Assembly: GCF_011947195.1 (NCBI RefSeq)
Contig: NZ_JAATVY010000017.1
Coordinates: forward strand, 91,362 to 155,361
Direction of reading: 5' to 3'
Origin: Planosporangium thailandense
Lineage (GTDB): Bacteria > Actinomycetota > Actinomycetes > Mycobacteriales > Micromonosporaceae
DNA: 64,000 bases
Both the position numbers and the translations under genes were made by a program. The notes beneath the pieces are model-generated. The model saw nothing but the letters and a program-made list of their open reading frames with translations, did no database searches and was not told where the DNA came from. Each line of letters starts with the position of its first letter. Within the stretch, counting starts at the first letter, position 1. This document shows positions 1 to 8,043 of this stretch, piece by piece.

Positions 1-153
1 ATCCGCGATCCGCACCCGGTCGAGGTGCCCTGGAGCCGCGTACGGCAGGTCGACGTCATGGTCCGCCTCGACCTCAGCCGCGCCGAGTGCGACGTCAACG
101 CCGTGTCCGACACCGTGCGGGACCGCCTGTTCGCCCACCTACCGGGAGCCTGA
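1..153 (+). CDS. C-terminal end of a PRC-barrel-like protein (5' end outside window)
   Basis: Frame 1 is open from the first base to a TGA at 151-153 and encodes 50 residues. The segment reads DPHPVEVPWSRVRQVDV followed by a hydrophilic helix ending FAHLPGA. This resembles the tail of actinobacterial PRC-barrel proteins, where a barrel strand ending in a W-S-x-V motif is followed by a short helical cap and an IPGA-like end. The next gene starts 11 nt downstream on the same strand and is also PRC-barrel-like, which supports a paired arrangement often found near cation transport genes. The N-terminus is missing, so the family call is tentative. Confidence 0.55.
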   Translation: MRDPHPVEVPWSRVRQVDVMVRLDLSRAECDVNAVSDTVRDRLFAHLPGA

Positions 154-164
154 CCGGAGAGCCC

Positions 165-437
165 ATGCACCTGACCTACCACCAGATCGTCGGCCGGCGC
201 GTCGTCGACCGCGACAACCGCCCGGTCGGCCGGGTCGTCGACCTGATCGCGCGGTCGCCCGACGACCGCACGATCCGGGTCACCGGGCTGCTCGTCGGCC
301 GGCGGGCGCTGATCCAACGGATCGGCCGCGACCGGTGGAACCTGCACCCGGTCGTCGTGGGCTGGAGCGAGGTCGCCGACCTCGACGACGAACACATCCG
401 GCTGCGTACCCGTCGCGACGATCTCCGGCGAGGATAG
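165..437 (+). CDS. PRC-barrel domain protein
   Basis: A 90-residue protein. The ATG at 165 is preceded by GGAGAG. An upstream in-frame extension to 87 would overlap the previous gene and is Arg-rich, so it was not used. Residues 5-85 look like one PRC barrel: GRRVVDRDNRPVGRVVDL, then a hydrophobic strand VTGLLVGRRAL and a closing WSEVADLDDEHIRL. PRC barrels are small beta-barrels found in RimM, photosynthetic reaction centre H chains and many actinobacterial proteins, where the role is usually unknown. No catalytic residues are expected. It sits between the end of a second PRC-like gene and a small membrane protein and probably shares their transcript. Function is not assigned. Confidence 0.7.
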   Translation: MHLTYHQIVGRRVVDRDNRPVGRVVDLIARSPDDRTIRVTGLLVGRRALIQRIGRDRWNLHPVVVGWSEVADLDDEHIRLRTRRDDLRRG

Positions 438-439
438 CC

Positions 440-622
440 ATGGCCGTGCTGTGCGCCCTCGCCGCCGCACTCACCGTCGCCACCCTGGCCACGTTCGTAT
501 GGGCGCTGGTCAGCCTGCGCCGCCTTCCGGTCGGCCGGCGCCCCCTGGTCACCGTCTACAGCCGTACCGGCAAGGCGCTCGACGTCCAGGAGCTGAACCC
601 GCCCGATCCACCCCCGCCGTGA
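440..622 (+). CDS. Small single-pass membrane protein, unknown function
   Basis: A 60-residue protein starting at ATG 440, 2 nt after the stop of the PRC-barrel gene, with GGCGAGGAT as a possible ribosome site. Residues 1-24 form one hydrophobic helix (MAVLCALAAALTVATLATFV) followed by Arg residues, which suggests an N-out or signal-anchor topology. The rest is polar and ends in a Pro-rich tail (NPPDPPPP). The tight spacing suggests co-translation with the PRC-barrel gene. I do not recognise a family. Confidence 0.55.
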   Translation: MAVLCALAAALTVATLATFVWALVSLRRLPVGRRPLVTVYSRTGKALDVQELNPPDPPPP

Positions 623-734
623 CCGACGCCGCTCACATTGTCTCTGGCGTCCGGGTGACCGGTCCGAGATGTAGCAGGCGCGTCGATCGAATTCGGCGTA
701 TGTCGCGTGCGTAACCGCAATCGTTGTGGGTACG

Positions 735-753
735 TCGATCGCTGGACGATCGA
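735..753. promoter_or_regulatory. Inverted repeat upstream of the formate dehydrogenase operon
   Basis: TCGATCG at 735-741 and CGATCGA at 747-753 are perfect 7-bp arms around CTGGA, ending 27 nt before the fdh start codon. In the 158-bp gap 623-780 this is the only clear symmetric element. It could be an operator or a hairpin in the 5' UTR. No convincing -10/-35 pair was seen. Confidence 0.35.
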
Positions 754-780
754 GGTACCAGGTAACGGCGGGAGCGCGCC

Positions 781-3700
781 ATGGGTGTTCGGACGTGGCT
801 CGAGGGGTGGCCGGTGTATCGCCAGCTGACCTCGCACGATCCCCTGGGCCGGGGTGCGGCCGCGAAGTCTCGGCAGAGCCGGAACCTGCTGGCCCGGACC
901 GAGACTGCCGACAAGGTGGTCAAGTCCGTCTGCCCGTACTGTGCCGTCGGCTGCGGCCAGCAGGTCTACGTGCGCGACGGCGAGGTCACGCAGATCGAGG
1001 GCGACCCGGACTCCCCCGTCTCGCGTGGACGGCTCTGCCCGAAGGGCTCGGCGAGCAAGCAGCTGGTCACCTCGTCGACCCGGCAGACGAAGGTGCGCTA
1101 CCGGCGCCCGTACGGCACCGAATGGGAAGACCTCGACCTGGCCACCGCCATGGACATGATCGCCGATCGGGTCATCGAGACCCGCCGGCGGACCTGGCAG
1201 GAGACTGACTCCAACGGTCGGGCGCTGCGCCGGACCCTCGGGTTCGCGAGCCTCGGCGGCGCGACCCTGGACAACGAAGAGAACTACCTGATGAAGAAGC
1301 TCTACACCGCCCTCGGCGCGGTAGAGATCGAGAATCAGGCCCGCATTTGACACTCCTCCACCGTTCCCAGTCTGGGAACCAGCTTCGGCCGCGGCGGCGC
1401 CACGACCTTCCAGCAGGACCTGCAGAACTCCGACTGCATCGTCATCCAGGGCTCGAACATGGCCGAGTGCCATCCGGTCGGGTTCCAGTGGGTGATGGAG
1501 GCCAAGCAGCGCGGCGCGACGATCATCCACGTCGATCCGCGGTTCACCCGGACCAGCGCGGTCGCCGACATCCACGTCCCGCTGCGCGCCGGCAGTGACA
1601 TCGCGTTCCTCGGCGGCCTCATCCGGTACGTGCTCGAAAACGACAAGTGGTTCCGTGAGTACGTGGTGGCCTACACGAACGCGCCGATGATCCTGCGCGA
1701 GGACTTCCGCGACACCGAGGATCTCGACGGCCTGTTCTCCGGCTTCCAGGAAGACACCCGGCACTACGACCCGTCGACGTGGCAGTACGAGGGCGCCGAC
1801 GTGGCAGCCGCGGCCGGTCAGCGTGACCAGTGGTCGGACATGGAGTCCAACGAGAAGGGCTCGTCGTCGGACAGCCGGTCCGAGCACGCCCGGCGCGGCG
1901 CCGCGACGGCCCGGGTCTCGACCTCCGGCGCCGGCGGCGGCACGTTCCACGGCAGGCCCGAGCGCGACGACACCCTCCAGCACCCGCGCTGCGTGTTCCA
2001 GGTGCTCAAGCGGCACTTCTCCCGGTACACGCCGGAGAAGGTGGCCGAGATCTGCGGCGTCAGCGAGGCGCAGTTCCTGCGAGTGGCCGAGGCCCTGACC
2101 GCCAACTCCGGCCGGGAACGCACCAGCGCGTTCGTCTATGCCGTCGGCTGGACCCACCACACCGTGGGCGTCCAGTACATCCGCACCGCGGCGATCCTGC
2201 AGCTGCTGCTCGGCAACATCGGCCGGCCCGGCGGCGGCATCATGGCCCTGCGCGGCCACGCCTCCATCCAGGGCTCCACCGACATCCCGACCCTGTTCAA
2301 CATCCTGCCCGGCTACCTGCCGATGCCGCACGCACACGACCACGAGGACCTGGCGACCTACATCTCGGCCGACGCGGGTTCAAAGGGCTACTGGGGCAAC
2401 ATGGACGCGTACGCCGTCAGCCTGCTCAAGGCATGGTGGGGTGACGCGGCCACGGCCGACAACGACTACTGCTTCGACTACCTGCCCCGGCTGACCGACA
2501 AGCACTCCAACTACGACACGGTCATGAAGCAGCTCGCCGGCGAGAGCGAGGGCTACTTCCTGATCGGCGAGAACCCGGCGGTCGGCACGGCGAACGGCAA
2601 GATGAACCGCCTGGGCCTGGCCAACCTGAAATGGCTGGTCGTCCGCGACTTTCAGCTGATCGAGTCGGCCACGTTCTGGAAGGACGGCCCCGAGATCGAG
2701 ACCGGGGAGCTCGCGCCCGAGGAGATCGGCACCGAGGTCTTCTTCCTGCCGGCCGCCGCGCACACCGAGAAGGACGGCAGCTTCACCAACACGCAGCGGA
2801 TGCTGCAGTGGCACCACAAGGCCGTCGAACCCACGGGTGATCAGCGCAGCGACCTGTGGTTCTACTTCCACCTCGGCCGGATCATCCGGGCGAAGCTCGC
2901 CGGCTCGACCGCGCGTGCGGACCGGCCGATCCTCGACCTGACCTGGGACTACCCGACCAAGGGCGAGGCGGGCGACCCGGATGCCGAGGCGGTGCTCGCC
3001 GAGATCAACGGCTTCGGCCCGGACGGAAAGCCGCTGTCGTCGTACACCGAGCTCAAGGCCGACGGATCCACCCGCTGCGGATGCTGGATCTACTGCGGAT
3101 GCTTCAAAGACGGCGTCAACGAGCCGGCCCGCCGCAAGCCGGGGTCTGAGCAGTCCTGGGTCGCGCCGGAGTGGGGCTGGGCGTGGCCGGCCAACCGCCG
3201 CATCCTGTACAACCGTGCGTCGGCCGATCCGGAGGGCCGGCCGTGGAGCGAGCGCAAGGCGTACCTCTGGTGGGACCCGGAGCAGAAGAAGTGGACCGGC
3301 CACGACGTGCCGGACTTCCAGCCGGACAAGTCGCCGGACTACCGCCCGCCGGAGGACGCCGAGCGCGAGGACGCCATCGCCGGCACGGAGCCGTTCATCA
3401 TGCAGGCCGACGGCCGCGGCTGGCTGTACGTGCCGGCCGGACTGGCTGACGGGCCGCTGCCGGCGCACTACGAGCCGCACGAGTCGCCGGTGCCCAACCA
3501 GCTGTACGGCCAGCAGCAGAACCCGGCGCGGCAGGTGTATCCGCACCGGCTCAACCGGTACGCGCCCAGCGGCGATGACCCGGGGGCGGAGGTGTTCCCG
3601 TACGTGTTCACCACCTACCGGCTCACCGAGCACCACACCGCGGGCGGGATGAGCCGGTGGCTGCCCTACCTGTCGGAGCTGCAACCCGAGTTCTTCTGCG

Positions 3701-4092
3701 AGGTGTCGCCGCAGCTCGCGGCCGAGCGAGGCCTGGAGCACCTGGGCTGGGCGACGATCGTCAATCCGCGCGCGGTGATCGAGGCCCGGGTACTGGTGAC
3801 CGAGCGGATGCGCCCGCTGCGCGTGGGCGGGCGGACCCTCCACCAGATCGGCCTGCCCTACCACTGGGGCGGCAACGGGCTGTCCACCGGCGATTCCGCG
3901 AACGAACTGCTGGCGATCGCGCTCGACCCGAACGTGCACATCCAGCCGACCAAGGCGTCCGTATGCGACATCCGGCCCGGCCGGCGACCGCGCGCACCGG
4001 CGGCCGCCCCGCTGGTCGCCGACTACCAGCGGCGCGCCGGGATCACCGCGGAGACCGGTACCGAGGCCGTCACCGGAGGGAAGAAAAAGTGA
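781..4092 (+). CDS. fdh: Selenocysteine-containing formate dehydrogenase, catalytic (alpha) subunit
   Basis: Oxidises formate to CO2 at a molybdenum or tungsten bis-pterin centre. The frame is open from ATG 781 to 4092 except for one TGA (1348-1350). That TGA lies in ENQARI-U-HSSTVPSLG, which matches the Sec site of FdnG-type enzymes (Q-A-R-x-U-H-x-x-T-V), so it is read as Sec190 of a 1103-residue protein. The N-terminal [4Fe-4S] ligands C51, C54, C58 and C86 are present (CPYCAVGC and RLCPKG). After Sec come the molybdopterin oxidoreductase domains and a C-terminal molydopterin-binding domain with GNGLSTGDSANELLAI. A Cys-rich patch CGCWIYCGC lies near residue 770. There is no twin-arginine signal, unlike periplasmic FdnG. 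The beta subunit start (GTGA) overlaps the stop codon. GGGAG precedes the start. Confidence 0.93.
1348..1379 (+). promoter_or_regulatory. Selenocysteine UGA codon and bacterial SECIS hairpin
   Basis: The TGA at 1348-1350 is followed after 12 nt by a perfect 17-nt hairpin: GTTCCCA (1363-1369), loop GTC, TGGGAAC (1373-1379). Bacterial SECIS elements lie within about 40 nt of the UGA, and the minimal SelB-binding part of E. coli fdhF is a hairpin of about 17 nt with a G-U in its apical loop. Both features fit here. The hairpin is coding, so the stem also encodes V-P-S-L-G-T. A selA/selB/selC/selD system must exist elsewhere in the genome; none was seen in this window. Confidence 0.85.
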
Positions 4093-5018
4093 CCCAGGAG
4101 TTCACCCTCGGCGAACGACTGGCCGCCCCGCTGCACGATGTCGCCGGGGAAGCGGGCTACGACGCGCACCCCGCGCGGATGGGCTTCTTCACCGACACCT
4201 CGGTCTGCATCGGCTGCAAGGCCTGCGAGGTGGCGTGCAAAGAGTGGAACGCCGTACCCGAAGACGGGCTGACCTTCACCGGCATGTCGTACGACAACAC
4301 CGGCGGGCTCGGCGCGTCCACGTGGCGGCACGTGGCGTTCGTCGAGCAGGTCAGGCCGCGCGACGGCGGGCGGGCGAAGCCGGTCGACCTCGGCATGCCG
4401 ACGGTCCGCCCGGCGCCGTCGGTGCCGCAGGCAGCGAACGAGGACGACCGCGAGGTGCGGTGGCTGATGTCCTCGGACGTGTGCAAGCACTGCACCCACG
4501 CCGCCTGCCTCGACGTGTGCCCGACCGGTGCGCTTTTCCGCACCGAGTTCGGCACCGTGGTGGTGCAGTCCGACGTCTGCAACGGCTGCGGGTACTGCGT
4601 GCCGGCCTGCCTGTACGGCGTCATCGACATCCGGCCCGGCGACGGGCGGGCGTGGAAGTGCACGCTCTGCTACGACCGGCTCGGCGCCGGCCAGGAGCCG
4701 GCCTGCGCCAAGGCCTGCCCGACGAAGTCGATCCAGTTCGGCCCGCTCGACGAGCTCCGCGAGCGGGCGGCCGCGCGGGTCGACGCGCTGCGCGCGCAGG
4801 GCGCGACGGAGGCCCGGCTGTACGGCGCCGACCCGGCCAACGGCGTCGGCGGGGACGGCGCCTTCTTCCTGCTCCTGGACGAGCCCGAGGTCTACGGGCT
4901 ACCCCCGGACCCGGTCGTCACCACCCGGGATCTGCCGAGCATCTGGCGCCGGGCCGCGTTCGCCGCGGCCGGACTGGTCGCCGCGGTCGCGGCCTGTGCG
5001 ATAGGAGGGCGGCGATGA
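4089..5018 (+). CDS. Formate dehydrogenase iron-sulfur (beta) subunit
   Basis: Electron-transfer subunit of 309 residues that passes electrons from the catalytic subunit to the membrane subunit. Four [4Fe-4S] cysteine groups are visible: CIGCKACEVACKEWN, CKHCTHAACLDVCPTGA, CNGCGYCVPACLYG and CTLCYDRL...CAKACPTKS. This is the FdnH/HybA/DmsB ferredoxin pattern. A single hydrophobic segment near the C-terminus (AAFAAAGLVAAVAACAIGG) is likely a membrane anchor. The GTG at 4089 overlaps the alpha stop codon as GTGA and is preceded by an AGGGAAG purine tract; the longer upstream frame overlaps the alpha gene and is not coding-like. Its stop overlaps the next start as ATGA, so the three subunits are translationally coupled. 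Confidence 0.93.
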   Translation: MTQEFTLGERLAAPLHDVAGEAGYDAHPARMGFFTDTSVCIGCKACEVACKEWNAVPEDGLTFTGMSYDNTGGLGASTWRHVAFVEQVRPRDGGRAKPVDLGMPTVRPAPSVPQAANEDDREVRWLMSSDVCKHCTHAACLDVCPTGALFRTEFGTVVVQSDVCNGCGYCVPACLYGVIDIRPGDGRAWKCTLCYDRLGAGQEPACAKACPTKSIQFGPLDELRERAAARVDALRAQGATEARLYGADPANGVGGDGAFFLLLDEPEVYGLPPDPVVTTRDLPSIWRRAAFAAAGLVAAVAACAIGGRR

Positions 5019-5995
5019 GCCGACGCGAGCGGGCCATGGTGCCGTCCGCCGAGGTGCGGAGCGCGCCGGACTTCGAGTCCTACTACGGCCGACCGATCCT
5101 CAAGCAGCCGACCTGGAAGAGCCCCGAGATCCCCACGTACTTCTTCAGCGGCGGGCTCGCCGGGGCGTCGGCGCTGCTGGCCGAGTTCGCGGCCGCGACC
5201 GGCCGGCCGGGGCTGGCGCGCGCGGCCCGGTTCGGCGCCTCCGCCGGGGCCCTGGCCGGGGTCGGGCTGCTCATCAAGGATCTGGGCCGGCCGTCGCGGT
5301 TTCTCACCATGATGCGCGTGGTGAAGGTGACCTCTCCCCTGTCGGTGGGCACCTGGATCCTCTCGCCCTTCTCCGGGCTCGCCACCGCGGCCGTCGCCTC
5401 GGAGGTCACCGGAGTCCTCCCCGTGCTCGGTCGGGCGGCCGGGATCGGCGCGGCCGCCTTCGGCGGGCCCATGACCACGTACACCGCCGCGCTGATCGCC
5501 GACACCGCGATACCCGCCTGGCACGACGCCCACCGGGAGCTGCCCGTGGTGTTCGCCGGTAGCTCCGCGGCGGCCGCCGGCGGGCTCGGCCTGCTCGGCG
5601 CCCCGGTCGCCGAGAACCGGCCGGCGGCCCGGCTCGGTGCGCTCGGCGCCGCCGTCGAGCTTGCCGCGAGTACGGTCATGGAGCGGCGCCTGGGCGGCGC
5701 CGGCGAGAAGTACAAGACGGGAAAGGCCGGGCGCTTGATGCGGGCGGCCCGGCTGCTGTCCGCCGCCGGGATCGCCGGCGCGCTGACCTGCCGCCGGAGC
5801 CGGACTCTCGCGGCCGTGTCGGGCCTGGCCCTGCTGGCCGGCTCGGCGGCCACCCGGTTCGGGATCTTCGAGGCCGGTCGCGCGTCCGCGGCCGACCCGC
5901 GCGACGTGATCGTGCCGCAGCGCGCGCGGCGCGCCGCCCGGGATGACGGGGCCCGGGACAACGGGGCCCGGGACGCGACCGACGCCCCCGGCTGA
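5015..5995 (+). CDS. nrfD: NrfD/PsrC-family membrane anchor subunit of formate dehydrogenase
   Basis: Integral membrane protein of 326 residues expected to hand electrons to the menaquinone pool. Several hydrophobic helices alternate with short loops, including GLAGASALLAEFAA, LAGVGLLIKDLGRPSRF, a segment with the conserved-looking KVTSPLSVGTWIL, and GPMTTYTAALIADTAIPAWHDAHRELP. These LGRPxRF, SPMSxGxW and YTGxL-like stretches are typical of NrfD/polysulfide reductase anchors rather than of the cytochrome b subunit FdnI. The ATG at 5015 overlaps the beta stop codon (ATGA), with GGAGG a few bases upstream. It ends in a polar tail with a repeated ARDNGARD motif. Confidence 0.9.
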   Translation: MSRRERAMVPSAEVRSAPDFESYYGRPILKQPTWKSPEIPTYFFSGGLAGASALLAEFAAATGRPGLARAARFGASAGALAGVGLLIKDLGRPSRFLTMMRVVKVTSPLSVGTWILSPFSGLATAAVASEVTGVLPVLGRAAGIGAAAFGGPMTTYTAALIADTAIPAWHDAHRELPVVFAGSSAAAAGGLGLLGAPVAENRPAARLGALGAAVELAASTVMERRLGGAGEKYKTGKAGRLMRAARLLSAAGIAGALTCRRSRTLAAVSGLALLAGSAATRFGIFEAGRASAADPRDVIVPQRARRAARDDGARDNGARDATDAPG

Positions 5996-6222
5996 CGCCT
6001 GGATCCCGGTGCGTCCGGGTCGCTCCGATGCCGCAGTCCGCGGACGCCTCGCCCTGCACGGCCGCGGTGAGCGCCTGCTCGAGCCGGTTCACCGGGATCG
6101 GACGCCGGCCGCGCGGCGGGCCGCCCACCTGCGGGGCCGTGTTCACCGGTACCTGCAGCACGTCCGTGCGCGTCAGCGTCACCATCGTGTCCCCCTCGCT
6201 CGGCGCCTTCGCGCGCCGTGCG
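5996..6222. other. Gap between the fdh operon and the TPP enzyme; possible minus-strand small ORF
   Basis: No gene is certain here. On the minus strand an ATG at 6185 has a strong purine tract (GAGGGGGACACG) before it and begins MVTLTRTDVLQVPVNTAPQV, 37 bp after the stop of the TPP enzyme gene. The first 60 or so residues look protein-like, but the frame stays open to 5676, over 300 bp antisense to the nrfD gene, where it becomes Arg-rich. It may be a short operon-end gene that has lost its stop, or chance. No terminator was seen between the convergent genes. Confidence 0.25.
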
Positions 6223-8025
6223 TCACCGCCGGCCGCGGCCGGGCAGCGCCTCGTAGAACTCGGTGAGCTTCTGCCGGGTCCCGCGCACCGCGATGCCGGC
6301 CAGCTGCGGATCCTGCAACAGCGCCTTGGTGGTCTTCTTCGCCTGGTCGTACATGGTGTGCGGCGGGATCGGCGGAATCTCACTGTCCACCTTGAACTCC
6401 AGTACGACCGGACCGGGGCCGTTCAGCGCCTCGTCCCAGGACTGCCCGACCTTGCCCGGCTCGTCGCAGTAGATACCGCGCAGGCCCAGCAGTTCGGCGT
6501 AGCGGGCGTACGGCACGTCCGGGATGTACTGCGAGTGCGGGAACCTGGGGTCGCCGGCCTCCGCCCGCTGCTCCCAGGTGACCTGGTTGAGGTCCTGGTT
6601 GTTGAAGACGCAGAACACCAGCGGCGGCGAGCCGCCGAGCCGGTCGATGTACCGCTTGCACGTGATCATTTCGTTCATGCCGTTCATCTGGAACGCGCCG
6701 TCCCCGACGAACGCGATCACCGGCCGGTCCGGGTAGGCGAACTTGGCGGCGATGGCGTACGGCGTGCCGGGACCCATCGTGGCGAGGGTGCCGGACAGCG
6801 ACGCCTGCATCCCCTCACGCAGCGCGATGTGGCGGGCCCACCAGTTCGTCGACGAGCCGGAGTCGGCGGTGAGGATGCAGCCGTCGGGCAGCCGCGGCGT
6901 CAGTTCGTGCGCGACCGCCTGCGGGTTGATCTGGCCGTCGAAGTGCTGGCTGGCCCGGTCGGCGAGGATCCGGTCCCACTCCCGGACGTCCTTTTCGATC
7001 TTCTCCCGCCAGCTGCGGTCGGACTTGCGCTTCAACATCGGAATCAGCGCCCGCAGCGTCTCCTTCGAGTCCCCGATCAGATTGGCCTGGATCGGATAGC
7101 GCATCCCGATCAACCGGCCGTCGATGTTGATCTCGACGCCCTTGGCCTGCCCCTCCGGGGGCAGCCACTCCCCGTACGGGAAGCTCGTGCCGATCATGAA
7201 AAGGACGTCGCAGTTCATCACCATCTCGTCGCTGGCCTTGGAGCCCAGCAGCCCGATCGGCCCGGTCACGAACGGCAGGGTGTCGGGCAGCGCGTCGCGC
7301 CCCAGCAGCGCCTTGGCCACGCCCGCGCCGAGCAGCTCCGCGGCCTCCACGACCTCGGCGCCGGCACGCGCCGCACCCTGGCCGATCAGCATGGCGACCC
7401 GCTGCCCCTCGTTGAGGATGCCGGCGGCCTTGCGCAGTTCGTCCTCGTTGGGCAGGATCCGGGGCTTGCTCCAGCCCACGCTGCTGAAGACCGCGCCGTG
7501 CTCCTTGGGCGGCGTCGGCTCCGCCGGCGACTCCTGCACGTCCTCGGGGATGACGACGGTCGCCACGCCGCGCTCGGTCAGCGCCATCTTGAACGCCCGG
7601 TCGATCACGCTGCGCGCCTGCGCCGGCATCATGACGGTCTGCACGTACGTCGAGACGTCGGCGAACAGCACCTCCAGCGCGACCTCCTGCTGGTAGTGCA
7701 CGCCGAGCGACATCCGCTTCTGCTGTCCGACGATCGCGACCACCGGCTGGTGGTCCAGCTTCGCGTCGTACAGGCCGTTGAGCAGATGGATCGCGCCCGG
7801 GCCGGAGGTGGCCATGCAGCAGCCCACCTGCCCGGTGAACTTGGCGTGCGCGCAGGCCATGAAGGCGCCCATCTCCTCGTGGCGGGGCTGGATGAACTCC
7901 GGGTTGTTGCCGGCCCGCTCGAACGCGCCCAGCAGGCCGTTGATGCCGTCACCCGGGTAGGCGAACACCCGGTGCACGCCCCACTCCCGCAGACGGCTGA
8001 GGACGAAATCGGATACCTTCTGCAT
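6223..8025 (-). CDS. Thiamine-pyrophosphate enzyme, pyruvate oxidase/acetolactate synthase-like
   Basis: A 600-residue ThDP-dependent enzyme with three domains: N-terminal pyrimidine-binding (about 1-175, with the activating Glu in RHEEMGAFMA), central domain (about 190-330), and C-terminal pyrophosphate-binding domain with GDGAFQMNGMNEM...NN. The N-terminal SRLREWGVHRVFAYPGDGINGLLGAF resembles PoxB-like oxidases and other 2-oxoacid decarboxylating enzymes. The substrate cannot be read from sequence. I chose the ATG at 8025 because GGAGAG lies 5 nt upstream; an in-frame ATG at 8037 lacks a ribosome site. It lies 18 bp after an enolase-superfamily gene and is probably cotranscribed with it. 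Pyruvate oxidase would fit the respiratory context of the adjacent formate dehydrogenase. Confidence 0.85.
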   Translation of the reverse strand: MQKVSDFVLSRLREWGVHRVFAYPGDGINGLLGAFERAGNNPEFIQPRHEEMGAFMACAHAKFTGQVGCCMATSGPGAIHLLNGLYDAKLDHQPVVAIVGQQKRMSLGVHYQQEVALEVLFADVSTYVQTVMMPAQARSVIDRAFKMALTERGVATVVIPEDVQESPAEPTPPKEHGAVFSSVGWSKPRILPNEDELRKAAGILNEGQRVAMLIGQGAARAGAEVVEAAELLGAGVAKALLGRDALPDTLPFVTGPIGLLGSKASDEMVMNCDVLFMIGTSFPYGEWLPPEGQAKGVEINIDGRLIGMRYPIQANLIGDSKETLRALIPMLKRKSDRSWREKIEKDVREWDRILADRASQHFDGQINPQAVAHELTPRLPDGCILTADSGSSTNWWARHIALREGMQASLSGTLATMGPGTPYAIAAKFAYPDRPVIAFVGDGAFQMNGMNEMITCKRYIDRLGGSPPLVFCVFNNQDLNQVTWEQRAEAGDPRFPHSQYIPDVPYARYAELLGLRGIYCDEPGKVGQSWDEALNGPGPVVLEFKVDSEIPPIPPHTMYDQAKKTTKALLQDPQLAGIAVRGTRQKLTEFYEALPGRGRR

Positions 8026-8043
8026 CGGACTCTCCATCCGTTG

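Noticed and set aside
1350..1459. A frameshift or premature stop making the formate dehydrogenase a pseudogene
   Set aside because: The frame does not change, the TGA is at the known Sec position, and a SECIS-like hairpin follows, so recoding explains it better.
556..2343. Long minus-strand ORF of 595 residues opposite the formate dehydrogenase gene
   Set aside because: It has no recognisable domains, is Arg/Gly/Val-rich in a pattern caused by antisense reading of GC-rich codons, and overlaps a well-supported gene.
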